A stretch of 64,000 nt of DNA, from contig QZKJ01000086.1 in NCBI GenBank assembly GCA_003605035.1, positions 1 to 64,000 of the forward strand. The letters are read 5' to 3'. Source of the DNA: Desulfurivibrio sp. GTDB lineage: Bacteria; Desulfobacterota; Desulfobulbia; Desulfobulbales; SURF-16. Made by a program: the position numbers and the translations under genes. The notes below the pieces were generated by a model. That model did not search any database and was not told the DNA's origin. It saw nothing but the letters and a program-made list of their open reading frames with translations. Shown in pieces: positions 33,465 through 42,532 of this stretch (position 1 is its first letter; every line of letters begins with the position of its first letter).

Positions 33465-34352
33465 TTAACGGCCAAATACTTCCACCCGACCATTACCCTC
33501 TTCTACAACGCAAAGACCTCCCCAAGGGTCAAATACTATCTCGATCGGGAAATACAGCTCCCCACGCGACCAGCCCTTGGCAAGAAAGGAATATTTAAAA
33601 TTCCCCTGCGGGTCAAAAACATCAATATCAGCCGCATGACGGTCAAGCACATAAACATTATCGGCAGGGCCGATTGCCAGAGAAACAGGGAACTCCACCT
33701 GCTGACCAACATCAAATTGTTTGATCAATTTTCCCTCAGCGTCAAATTGCACCACTTTTTTATCAAGCTGATCCAAGGCCCAGATCCCAGCATTGGTGAG
33801 TTTAAAATCAACGAATCCCGAGGTACACTCAGGACAGGCCAGCCATTTCTGCAAAGCCAGGTCGCTGCCCAGCAAGGCAATCTGACCGCTTTCCTTATCC
33901 AGGACATAGAAAATGCCATTCTTATAGTCAAGCCGGTCCGGCACCAGCACCCTCTCGCCATCCTTGATGATGTGGGTTACGACTTCTTTTGCCTTGATGT
34001 TGATGCTGGTCAGACTGTTGCGCCCTCTCTCCACCACCCAGATGACATCTGCACTCTCACGAACCATGTCATAGGGAATCTGCAGCTTGCCTTCCGCGGT
34101 AAAGGCAAGAAGAAAAGTGCCTTCCCTGGAAAAAGAGAGTAACCGGTTGCCGCCGCTGTCAACCACATAATAGCGTTGCCGCTCGGCATCCACATACAGG
34201 GCTGTAGGCATGACAATGGCCTGGCCGGATCCTGCTCCGTCAAGGGTTGCCTTCCAGGCCCAGGGTTCGGCAGCCAAAGAAGTTGTCGCGACCATAAAAA
34301 TTGAGACTGCCAGCAATGCTGACTGGCTCAACATATTTTTCACGTACCTCAT
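33465..34352 (-). CDS. NHL-repeat beta-propeller secreted protein
   Basis: ATG 34352 follows AAGGAG; 295 aa with a signal peptide (about 1-28, ending SLAAE). Blades show NHL-type words such as YYVVDSGGNRLLSFSREG, NVYVLDRHAADIDVFDPQG and LCVVEEGNGRVEVFGR. It lies 6-12 nt upstream of the OmcS-like gene, so the two are co-translated. An NHL protein also neighbours omcS in Geobacter (from memory), which supports a role in cytochrome export, docking or surface display. Confidence 0.85.
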   Translation of the reverse strand: MRYVKNMLSQSALLAVSIFMVATTSLAAEPWAWKATLDGAGSGQAIVMPTALYVDAERQRYYVVDSGGNRLLSFSREGTFLLAFTAEGKLQIPYDMVRESADVIWVVERGRNSLTSINIKAKEVVTHIIKDGERVLVPDRLDYKNGIFYVLDKESGQIALLGSDLALQKWLACPECTSGFVDFKLTNAGIWALDQLDKKVVQFDAEGKLIKQFDVGQQVEFPVSLAIGPADNVYVLDRHAADIDVFDPQGNFKYSFLAKGWSRGELYFPIEIVFDPWGGLCVVEEGNGRVEVFGR

Positions 34353-34409
34353 AGGGACTCCTTCACTGATCGGCATTCCGTAATCGAAAGGGCTGAATCG
34401 ATATTTCCA

Positions 34410-35585
34410 TCAATATCTCTTATGACACTGGATACACAGATCTTTCGAACCACTGTATATCAATTCATATTTAAAATCAGAGCCCATGGGCAGATGACAG
34501 GTGACGCAGGTCACCATCTGGCCGGTCCTCACATCAACCACCTTTTCTCCTACCGGATGGGTAAATTTCCCCTGGGTCTCATGGCACCGGGAACAGATGG
34601 CATTGCCATCACCCCGCAGCATGGCGATCCGGTTGGAACCATGCACTTCGTGGCAATCGATGCAGGACCCTTCTTTCGCTTTCGGATGCCGGTAAAGTTT
34701 ATTTTCGTAGCGGGCAATGGTGTCGCTATGACAGCCGCGACATACCTGCAGCTGGCTGCCCTTTAATAGATTCTTTTCATTACCGGCATGGGGAGAATGG
34801 CAGGCCACACATTTATTTTCCCCCTTGCCCGTTAAATGACTATGCCGAGCCAGCATGCCGGTCGCAACCGCTTCATGACATCTGAGACAACTCCGGGTAC
34901 TGCCCTGAATTTCTCCCTTATCATGACATTCTTTACAGCCCTGGGCAAAAGGCGCGTGGAGGACATCACGAACAATGCCCGGCCTGCTGCTGCCGTGCGG
35001 ATTGTGACACGACAGACAATCGCGCAGGGTTCCGGGATAATTCACATGACCTTTCTGCAGGTCCTGGGAGTTATGGCAGGACAGACAGACTTTATCAGGT
35101 TCATCCTTGAGCAACTGGCCGAAAACTGACTGATGAGGCAGGTGGCAGGAATAACATTGCCCCTGGGCGTAAGGATTATGGGTATATTGAAACTTCGGAA
35201 GAAGTTTCGTATGGCAGCCGAAACAGGTTTCGCTTAACTGATCCTTGATAAGCCCGTTTCTGGAGCTTGCATGCGGCACATGGCAGGCAAGACATTGACC
35301 GCTGCGCACGGGCTGATGGACCATGCCCTGCTTGAAGGCCTGCTCCTCCTTCTCATGACAGGAAAAACAGAGTGCTGAGCCCTCCTGCTCCAGCAATCCC
35401 TTAAAATGCGCCACATGAGGATTATGACAGCTGCCGCATTGCCCCTTGACCAGCGGTTGATGCACAACTTTGCCGCTGAAGGCCTCTTTTTTATGGCAAG
35501 TAAAACAGACCGTTTCTGCTGCCGCTGCTAAGGGAAAAACTATGGCAAGCCAGGAAATGACAAAGATTCGATAATAACGTAACAT
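34410..35585 (-). CDS. 16-heme c-type cytochrome
   Basis: The start ATG overlaps the stop of the 26-heme gene (TAATG at 35587-35583), giving 391 aa with a signal peptide. I count 16 CXXCH motifs, arranged in repeated CHxPH-type pairs (CGSCHNPH, CLACHVPH, CYSCHLPH, CLSCHNPH), the doubled-CXXCH pattern of NrfB-like or decaheme domains. Such proteins form linear heme wires in the periplasm or through an outer-membrane barrel. It is part of the porin-CsgG-like-cytochrome operon. Confidence 0.9.
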   Translation of the reverse strand: MLRYYRIFVISWLAIVFPLAAAAETVCFTCHKKEAFSGKVVHQPLVKGQCGSCHNPHVAHFKGLLEQEGSALCFSCHEKEEQAFKQGMVHQPVRSGQCLACHVPHASSRNGLIKDQLSETCFGCHTKLLPKFQYTHNPYAQGQCYSCHLPHQSVFGQLLKDEPDKVCLSCHNSQDLQKGHVNYPGTLRDCLSCHNPHGSSRPGIVRDVLHAPFAQGCKECHDKGEIQGSTRSCLRCHEAVATGMLARHSHLTGKGENKCVACHSPHAGNEKNLLKGSQLQVCRGCHSDTIARYENKLYRHPKAKEGSCIDCHEVHGSNRIAMLRGDGNAICSRCHETQGKFTHPVGEKVVDVRTGQMVTCVTCHLPMGSDFKYELIYSGSKDLCIQCHKRY

Positions 35586-37549
35586 TATTTTCTGCCCTCC
35601 CCAGGATGACACGGACTGCATTTGCCTTCGGCAAACGGCTTATGGCTTACCGGGAAGAGTAAGCCTTTTGTCGGACCGCCATGAGGGTCATGGCACTTCA
35701 GACAGGAATCATTGCCCGGACGAATTCCTTGATGCACGGCAGTAAATCGCGTTTCGGTGAAATTATGACAGCGGGCGCAGAGCAAACCACCTTTTTCATG
35801 CACAATTCCTTTATTGATTGAGGCATGGGGATCATGACATTGCGAACAATTCTTAGCCGCCGGATCATGGGCGAAACCATCCTGCCAATAGGTGGCAATC
35901 TGCTGATGGCAGCTGAGACAAAGGGCCGGTTCATTTCTGGCGAGATTATCCGGGTTTGTCGAGCCATGGGCCAGATGGCAGGCCGCGCAATTCAGATCCT
36001 TCACCGGTCCATGAACCACCGGAGCATCGCTGATCTCTTTTTCCATCTCCCCATGACAGCCGAGACATTGTTTGCCAGGATTTTCTTTCAGACTGTAAAC
36101 GTAATCTCCGGCATGGGGAGAATGGCATTTCTGGCATTCTTTTTTCGCAAAGGGATCATGCGCGATGAAATTCTCCTTTTGTTTTTCCAGAACCTTATGA
36201 CAGGAAAAACAAAGCCTGCCGCCAACCTCGCTCTCCTTTAACAGATTCTTTCTTTCCCCCTGATGAGGCTGGTGACAACGACTGCACTCACCACTGGCAA
36301 AAGGGGTATGGAGATTGAAGCTGCCCATTTCTTTGGCACTTTTCTCATGACAAGAAAGACATATCTCCTTCTCATTCCTGGCAAGTAATTTTCTCTCGCC
36401 TGTTTCATGGGGGTTATGGCAGCTCAGACATTTGCTCTCTTTTGCCGGAGGATGGGAAACAGTGCCCTCACTGTAGAGACTCTTCTGATGGCACTTATAA
36501 CATAACTGCGCAGAATCGAGAGCCAGCAGCGCTTTCTGCGGTGAACTGTGCCCCATATGACAGGAAAGACACTGTCCCTTGCTGTAGGGATCATGGCTGC
36601 TTTTAATCTTGGCCTTGTCCTCCCCGGCATGACAACTTACACAGGCCTTTCCCTCGGACGCGGCAAGCATATAGCTGTTTTCACTGGCATGCGAGGCATG
36701 ACACTTGAGACAGAGCCCCTCGGTAAAGGGCTTATGCTGACTGGTCATCTTCTTGTTGCTGCGAGGATGACAGGATAAACAGGCGGCATTGGCCTCGCCT
36801 TTCATCAGCAGTTTCCCATCTGCGCCTATCTGATGACAACCAGCACAATTGCCCTCCACGACCGGCTTATGCACGACGGACTTTAATAAATGAAGGCCGT
36901 CGGAACTGTGCGGGCTATGGCAGAGAACGCATTTCCCCTGGACCGGATAATCCCGGTGACTTTGCCGGAAAGAAGCCGTATCATTTTTATGACAGGAAAG
37001 ACAGAGACTGTCTGCGTCCTGTTTGAGGAGGGCTTGCACATCCGATCCATGGTTCAGGTGGCAGCTGCCGCATCCCTCTTTAACAGGTGCATGCACATTG
37101 GTTCTGGAAAATTGCCTCCTGTCATGACAGGTGAAACATATCTCCGGGCTGGGTGATTGCAACAGCCCCTTATTCGCGCTGTTATGCACTGCATGGCAGG
37201 AGAGACACCGGCCTTCGGCAACAGGCCGGTGCACGGCTTTCTTCTTGCTCTCTGCTTCATTCTGTCGATGACAGACATAGCACTGCTCAGGCGGGTTCTG
37301 CCGGAGATACGTGCCTCCGATCATGCCATGATGAAGATGGCAGGCTTCACAGTTGTCTTCCTGCACAGGCTTATGAACGACACCCTGTTTGAAGGCTGCC
37401 GCCATATCGGCGTGGCATTCCACACAGCTTTTCCGGGGCTGTCTCACCGCCTGTTGGCTGCTGGCGCAGGAAACAAGCAAACTGAGGATGAACGCCAGTC
37501 CAATAAATAACTTGATTCTATTTCCCGACATGAAGATCACCGAGCTCAT
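35585..37549 (-). CDS. 26-heme c-type cytochrome lipoprotein
   Basis: The 654-aa protein has lipobox LLVSC (about 24-28), so it should be a membrane-anchored lipoprotein. I count 26 CXXCH motifs spread evenly (about one per 24 residues) in doubled CHxxH modules. There is almost no non-heme domain, which suggests a long heme wire. ATG 37549 overlaps the parvulin gene end by 32 nt; an ATG 6 codons later is possible. It overlaps the following 16-heme gene by 1 nt. It is probably the central conductor across the envelope, but membrane side and partners are inferred. Confidence 0.9.
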   Translation of the reverse strand: MSSVIFMSGNRIKLFIGLAFILSLLVSCASSQQAVRQPRKSCVECHADMAAAFKQGVVHKPVQEDNCEACHLHHGMIGGTYLRQNPPEQCYVCHRQNEAESKKKAVHRPVAEGRCLSCHAVHNSANKGLLQSPSPEICFTCHDRRQFSRTNVHAPVKEGCGSCHLNHGSDVQALLKQDADSLCLSCHKNDTASFRQSHRDYPVQGKCVLCHSPHSSDGLHLLKSVVHKPVVEGNCAGCHQIGADGKLLMKGEANAACLSCHPRSNKKMTSQHKPFTEGLCLKCHASHASENSYMLAASEGKACVSCHAGEDKAKIKSSHDPYSKGQCLSCHMGHSSPQKALLALDSAQLCYKCHQKSLYSEGTVSHPPAKESKCLSCHNPHETGERKLLARNEKEICLSCHEKSAKEMGSFNLHTPFASGECSRCHQPHQGERKNLLKESEVGGRLCFSCHKVLEKQKENFIAHDPFAKKECQKCHSPHAGDYVYSLKENPGKQCLGCHGEMEKEISDAPVVHGPVKDLNCAACHLAHGSTNPDNLARNEPALCLSCHQQIATYWQDGFAHDPAAKNCSQCHDPHASINKGIVHEKGGLLCARCHNFTETRFTAVHQGIRPGNDSCLKCHDPHGGPTKGLLFPVSHKPFAEGKCSPCHPGEGRK

Positions 37550-39146
37550 TTTTAATTTTCTCCCAGGCGCGGTTGTTTATTTCAATAACCGATCTTTCCT
37601 TCAGCACGGCAAGATATTCATTGCGTACCTTGGCAAATCTTTCCGCATCAACCAGGCTGGCAACCTTATCGTGTACATGGTCAAAGGGCATGGGGGTGGC
37701 CGGAGTCCGTTTTATCAATTTAATTATTGTATGATGACCTTTTACCACAAAAGGCTTACTCGTTTCGCCAATCACCAGGCTATCAACAACCTTCTGCACA
37801 ATGGGGTCAAGATGTCTGAATTGCATGTTCTGCACCGGCACTTCCCCGGAGTAATAACGGGACGCCACGTCAAGGAGATCAGCCCCTCTTTTCATTTCCT
37901 CATCCATCTTTTTAATCAGGTTTTCCTCATCCTCCACCACGGCTATGGAAACCATTTCCGGCTGCGAAAAACGATCAAGATGTTGCTGATAATACTTTTC
38001 GATATCCTGCTCACTGACCTGAACCTGCGGCCTGAAAAGACGTTTTTCAAGCTCCTTTATCAGACGGTGCTGGGTATAAAAAAGGTAAAGCGGCTTTAAC
38101 GGTTCTTTTTCTTCATAATGTTCATCAAGTGCCCCCCTTGTTGTAAGGGTTTGCGCCAGCACCCCATCAAGCAAGCGTTGTTTCAGCTGCTCGCCCTCTT
38201 CAACATTAAAACCGTACTGTTTGCGGAAACGCAGTTCTTTGTTGACCAGATCCAGAAATACTCGCACCGTATAATTTTCATTATCCATGGAAATAAGCGT
38301 CTGATCAAGCAGATCCTCATTGGCAGCATCAAGCTTCAGGGCAGCAAACACCTGCTGATTTATGGCGACCTGATATTTTTTCTTCAACTGTTCGACCAGG
38401 GCGACAGTAAGTTCCTGCTCCTTTGTTTCCCTGATCTCATTAGTGATCATCGGTTTCAACAGTTCAAAATCCTCAGCATCATATCCCTGCTGGGCCTTGA
38501 GCCGGATCATCACAAAACCCTTACTCCATGGAAAAGGTTCGGACAGCGAACCTGGCGCAAGCTTTGCAACTACTGGACGCCACTCCTGCTGAAGCTTATT
38601 GATGCGCAGCCATTTTTCTTCATAATACAGGGAATTCTTGTCATTTTTTGTCGAATCTGCCGCAAACAGAGCAACATCGAGATTTCCTTCTTTTATCTGC
38701 TCGTAAGATCTTTTCGCCACCGCCTCGTCATTAAAATACAGAATCTGCAGCTGCAGGCGGGGGAGATATTTTTCCTTATAACGATCTTGCAATTCCTTAT
38801 CTGTTATCTTAACCCGGGAATTGATCTTATCCCCCTTATACAGCAACAAGGTCCGCGCTTTCAGGAATATTTCTATCTTATGGCGATAGTCCGGTTCATT
38901 ATACAGCTCCATTTTTTCCGCTTCCTGCACCAGCAAATGCCAATCAACAAAAGGATCAGCTGATTCAGGGAAAGGCATGTCCTTTTCTTTCCAGTTGATC
39001 CACCAGTTTTTAAAATCGTCGGTGGTGAAATTGCTGCCATTGATGGTTGCGAGTTTCTCCGCTCCCCAGGGCCACGCCGTGGCATCACCGGCGATAACCA
39101 ACAGCGAGAAAAAAAATAGTGCCCCTATAAATCCTATTTTCCGCAT
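37518..39146 (-). CDS. Periplasmic parvulin-type peptidyl-prolyl isomerase / chaperone
   Basis: ATG 39146 follows AAGGA; 542 aa with a signal peptide (about 1-25). It has a SurA/PpiD-like N-terminal helical region (TINGSNFTTDDFKNWW), a first rotamase-like region around PGSLSEPFPWSKGFVMIRL (about 200), a second helical region (about 330-370), and a second PpiC-like domain (about 390-500; DVASRYYSGEVPVQNMQF, SKPFVVKGHHTIIKL). Its place directly before two giant cytochromes suggests it helps fold them or the barrel. It overlaps both neighbours, so coupling is tight. Confidence 0.85.
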   Translation of the reverse strand: MRKIGFIGALFFFSLLVIAGDATAWPWGAEKLATINGSNFTTDDFKNWWINWKEKDMPFPESADPFVDWHLLVQEAEKMELYNEPDYRHKIEIFLKARTLLLYKGDKINSRVKITDKELQDRYKEKYLPRLQLQILYFNDEAVAKRSYEQIKEGNLDVALFAADSTKNDKNSLYYEEKWLRINKLQQEWRPVVAKLAPGSLSEPFPWSKGFVMIRLKAQQGYDAEDFELLKPMITNEIRETKEQELTVALVEQLKKKYQVAINQQVFAALKLDAANEDLLDQTLISMDNENYTVRVFLDLVNKELRFRKQYGFNVEEGEQLKQRLLDGVLAQTLTTRGALDEHYEEKEPLKPLYLFYTQHRLIKELEKRLFRPQVQVSEQDIEKYYQQHLDRFSQPEMVSIAVVEDEENLIKKMDEEMKRGADLLDVASRYYSGEVPVQNMQFRHLDPIVQKVVDSLVIGETSKPFVVKGHHTIIKLIKRTPATPMPFDHVHDKVASLVDAERFAKVRNEYLAVLKERSVIEINNRAWEKIKNELGDLHVGK

Positions 39147-39742
39147 GGCTTCATTCCTTCGGCGAACCATTCTTCGATTATCTCATCCGAAGTGATCCGA
39201 CTGAGTTGCGTCATGGTATTAACCAGCCCAAAATGCATGACCTTTCGATAATCAGAACCTTCACGCCTGTGATAGGTGGTCCACATCGTTTTGCCGCTTT
39301 TGGCGTCATAAACTTGCAATGTCAAGGCCAGGACAGGATTTACATAGATATCCCCTATTTTTTCTTCCATTTCCGTTATTCTACCATTGATGATGAGCTG
39401 AACATCAAGCCTGCTGCCAAGCACCCTGAGCTGCTCAATACTGGGAAGTTGATTGGGGAAAATACGCAGTTCCTGATAAATGTTCTGAACATCTCCTTCA
39501 GAGGAGATTTCGATACCGGCAAGGCGGCTCAACTCTGCAGCAAAAACCCGCTGCATGACCAGATTGCCCTGCTCAAAGCGACTGCTGTTGATAAAGGGGA
39601 GGAGAGCAACTTTACAGATGCTCTCCTCTTCATAGACATTTTTTTTTTCGAGCAAAGGTTTTGCTGAAGTACAGGAACTGACCCCTGGCAGGAGGGCGAT
39701 AAGAAGAAACAGGAAGAAATATCTGCATCGCGTAAAATTCAT
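39134..39742 (-). CDS. CsgG/LpoB-like lipoprotein (third of the trio)
   Basis: The 202-aa protein has lipobox GVSSC (about 20-24). It has the alpha/beta fold of CsgG/LpoB/GNA1162-type proteins: VALLPFINSSRFEQGN near residue 45, LGSRLDVQLIINGRITEMEE near 108, and LTLQVYDAKSGKTMWTTYHRREGSD near 138. Relatives build or regulate outer-membrane secretion or cell-wall machines. It follows a larger member of the same fold by 19 nt. Confidence 0.75.
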   Translation of the reverse strand: MNFTRCRYFFLFLLIALLPGVSSCTSAKPLLEKKNVYEEESICKVALLPFINSSRFEQGNLVMQRVFAAELSRLAGIEISSEGDVQNIYQELRIFPNQLPSIEQLRVLGSRLDVQLIINGRITEMEEKIGDIYVNPVLALTLQVYDAKSGKTMWTTYHRREGSDYRKVMHFGLVNTMTQLSRITSDEIIEEWFAEGMKPCGK

Positions 39743-39761
39743 AGTAAGTGATCTGCCCTCG

Positions 39762-41237
39762 TTAAAATTCCGGAACCCACTCCTGCTGCTTCGGCGGTTC
39801 AGGCTTGTCGTCCTCGATATTTACCAATTGCATAAGATTATCGACTTTTTTCTGCACCTTATTGCCTAGTATATCCTTCATGCAGACAATACCTTCAAGT
39901 TTCCTGGAATCTGACGATGAAGGAAAAGGGATGAGGATATCTACAGGGAGATCACTTCCCTGGCTCTGCAGCAGAACCTCGCCGTCAGAATACAGAATTT
40001 CGGCACTCCAGTAATCAACGGGGATTGCATCTTCAGAATCCAGAGTTACGATGAGACTTTCATCACCTACTGCCGCGTTTATCAGCGGAATTGGCGGATT
40101 ACTCTTTAGATACACCTTTTGGGTCGTCACGGTGGCGTTATTTGCCCTGTCCCACACCTTCAACACAATCTCATAGATACCGTCATCAGCCTTGCGACCA
40201 TCAGGACGTTGTCCTTTCCAGACGAAACGCTTGGGCAAGGAACCTTTATTCTCCGTCCCCGCCATTACCTGACCCCCGATATTCTGGATGAACAGCGACC
40301 ACCGGGAGAGCGGTTCAGGGTCCTGCCAAACAGGGGTAATCGGCAGCTTGTCATTAAATGCCAGGAAATTATCCACTTTTTTCCCCGCAACTTTCAAGCT
40401 CAATTTCGGGCTATGGGTATCGACCTGATAATTACCGATAAAAAAAACAAATGATCTGCCCGACTGGCATCGTAAAACAAGACTGACGGGCTGGGATCCT
40501 TCAAGGTCAGGGGCGGCCCAGAAAACGGAGTAGGAGTTGGGAGCGATCTCCACCATATCAAGATAATTATCTTCGCCGATCTTAAGCAGCACTTGCGAGA
40601 TCGTCTCGCTCCCTGCCGGCGGTCGGATTTTGACTGAACAACTCACCTCATCACCCGGTTTCACATGCTGGGCGGAAAGTCGCGAAGTCTCAACCACAAT
40701 GCAGGGATTCCTGCCGGTAACTTCCAGCACGTCTGGCCAGCTGTTCAGGAGTTGCTGCGAAAGAACCGGCAATAAGTCATCAATGCTTTCCGGTTCATCA
40801 ATGGCAAGAAAATTTGAGACGTCGGCCTTGCTCACGCCGCCGACCTCAGTCCAGACCGTCCGCGCATCACTGGTTCGTACCAGGGTCAGTACCATGCCTA
40901 ACGCTGCCAGCGGCAATTCCTGGCGTTGACTGACTGTCCCGAAGAGAATAAAATCAGCGCCAAGGTCATCCAGAACTTGATAAATATGGCTTGTTCCGAG
41001 AAAACCGAGCCATCGGATACGGTTCCTGGACATAAACGAGATCACTTGATCCGTAGGAACGACTTCAATCCCTTTTTCCTGCAGATTCTGCTGTAAAAAA
41101 TCGGTGAGGGTAAAATTGACCCCATTACGCCCTTCACTGAGGTCTTCCACAGGGAAAACAGCCACGGTGACAGCCTGCGCAGAGGAGGCAATCAGAGTGG
41201 TGATCGTCAGCAGCGTTATAATGAGGAGCTTTTTCAT
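39762..41237 (-). CDS. CsgG/TolB-N-like protein with Ig-like C-terminal domains (second of the trio)
   Basis: The 491-aa protein has a signal peptide (about 1-22) without a lipobox cysteine. The N-terminal third (about 23-160) has the CsgG/TolB-N-like fold (VAVFPVEDLSEGRNGVNFTL; LDDLGADFILFGTVSQRQEL). The rest has FlgD/Ig-like beta domains (DDGIYEIVLKVWDRANNATV near residue 360). It ends in a proline-rich tail. It is probably a periplasmic scaffold or adaptor of the envelope complex encoded by this operon. I know no described homologue by name. Confidence 0.7.
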   Translation of the reverse strand: MKKLLIITLLTITTLIASSAQAVTVAVFPVEDLSEGRNGVNFTLTDFLQQNLQEKGIEVVPTDQVISFMSRNRIRWLGFLGTSHIYQVLDDLGADFILFGTVSQRQELPLAALGMVLTLVRTSDARTVWTEVGGVSKADVSNFLAIDEPESIDDLLPVLSQQLLNSWPDVLEVTGRNPCIVVETSRLSAQHVKPGDEVSCSVKIRPPAGSETISQVLLKIGEDNYLDMVEIAPNSYSVFWAAPDLEGSQPVSLVLRCQSGRSFVFFIGNYQVDTHSPKLSLKVAGKKVDNFLAFNDKLPITPVWQDPEPLSRWSLFIQNIGGQVMAGTENKGSLPKRFVWKGQRPDGRKADDGIYEIVLKVWDRANNATVTTQKVYLKSNPPIPLINAAVGDESLIVTLDSEDAIPVDYWSAEILYSDGEVLLQSQGSDLPVDILIPFPSSSDSRKLEGIVCMKDILGNKVQKKVDNLMQLVNIEDDKPEPPKQQEWVPEF

Positions 41238-41342
41238 AATAATCGAATCACACTAAAATTTTTCTGCAATTCACAAGACAATGCCCCTGCCGGTTACAAC
41301 TCACCGGCAATATTGATATTACGGCACCTCACGCGATTTTTT

Positions 41343-42479
41343 TTAAGGCTCAACCGTCATCGTTGCATCAGTTTCCGGCTCAACGACAGGCTCAACAGGA
41401 ACCGGCTCGGCAGGAGCTGCTTCATCACCGGTAACTGGGTCCGCAGCTTGAGGTTCACCCTCAACAGCTTCAGGCGCAACTGCTGCGGGTTCTGCCACTG
41501 CAGGCTCTGTCTCCTCCCAGGGCTCAGCAGGAACCGGCTCGGCAACTGCTGGCGGTTCCTCCTCGGCCACTGGCGCTGCTTCAGCAGGTTCAGCTTCCTC
41601 TGCCGCTGCAGGTTCTGCTTCCCCCCAAGGCTCAGCAGGGACAGGCTCGGTAACCGTAGCCGGTTCTTCCTCTCCGGCCACCGGCGCTGCTTCCTCGGGT
41701 TCAACTTCTTCTGCCGCCGGCTCGATTACCTCGGCTGCCGGGGCTGCAGCTTCTCCCTCCACCGCAGGCGCCCCAGGAGCAGATTCTTCAGCAGCTGCCG
41801 GTTTCGCAGCTTCCGGGGTGATAGATACCGGTTTAACAACCACGGGCTTAGCAGCCACAGGCTCAGCGGCAACAGGCTCAACAGGCAGCGCAGCGGGCAC
41901 GTTTTCCCTCTCCGGAATCGTAGAGAGAAGCTTCTTGACAAGCTTGACGGTAACCTTGTAAGTATCATCGGGAGTCACGCCAAAAAGCCGTCCCACAATG
42001 GAATCTCCCGCATAATGACCGCTGGCCTGCCATAAGACAATGCCGGACTTTATTTCGATAAGCCGGAGGGTTACGCTCATTTCCGGAACAATGACCGAAC
42101 CGATCCGTCTATCTCCTGCCATATCAACGGAACCTAGCATGATAGACTGCACATTCAGTCGCTGGCCAAGTCTGCTGAGCATAAGCTGACTCACAGGAGA
42201 TCCAGGGTCAATGGCTTCTTCATGCAGAACACTGTCGACAATCCCTTTGTCCACCACGTCAAAGATATTCATGGCCAGAATCTGGGTATTGATCACATCC
42301 CTGGCCAGCTCAGCTGCATATTTCTGGTCCGTATTATTTTCCAGAGGAAGAACGCTGATTCTGTTGACAAAGTCCAGCGTCACATCTTCTCTCATAAAAG
42401 AAACTGTCGTTTTTCCGGAACAGCCGGCCAGCATGGAAAAACACATCAACGTCAGTATGGAGCATATTATTCTTTTCAT
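41343..42479 (-). CDS. CsgG-like lipoprotein with long Ala-Pro-Glu tail (first of the trio)
   Basis: The 378-aa protein has lipobox MLAGC (about 16-20). Residues 40-185 have the CsgG-like fold (RISVLPLENNTDQKYAAELA; LGQRLNVQSIMLGSVDMAGD; LRLIEIKSGIVLWQASGHY). From about 190 to the end it is a low-complexity Ala/Pro/Glu tail with internal repeats (two copies of EPVPAEPW, each about 38 residues apart). Such tails often span the periplasm toward peptidoglycan. It lies 54 nt after the barrel gene. A curli-like secretion or anchoring role is inferred from fold and context only. Confidence 0.75.
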   Translation of the reverse strand: MKRIICSILTLMCFSMLAGCSGKTTVSFMREDVTLDFVNRISVLPLENNTDQKYAAELARDVINTQILAMNIFDVVDKGIVDSVLHEEAIDPGSPVSQLMLSRLGQRLNVQSIMLGSVDMAGDRRIGSVIVPEMSVTLRLIEIKSGIVLWQASGHYAGDSIVGRLFGVTPDDTYKVTVKLVKKLLSTIPERENVPAALPVEPVAAEPVAAKPVVVKPVSITPEAAKPAAAEESAPGAPAVEGEAAAPAAEVIEPAAEEVEPEEAAPVAGEEEPATVTEPVPAEPWGEAEPAAAEEAEPAEAAPVAEEEPPAVAEPVPAEPWEETEPAVAEPAAVAPEAVEGEPQAADPVTGDEAAPAEPVPVEPVVEPETDATMTVEP

Positions 42480-42532
42480 GAACAGAACCCTTGGAAAATT
42501 AAATTTGAACGTTTATCATTTATGTTTAAACA

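Noticed and set aside
41313-42035. + strand open frame rich in Arg, Phe and Cys
   Set aside because: It mirrors the Ala-Pro-Glu tail of the minus-strand lipoprotein; an Arg/Phe/Leu/Cys-rich translation is the expected shadow.
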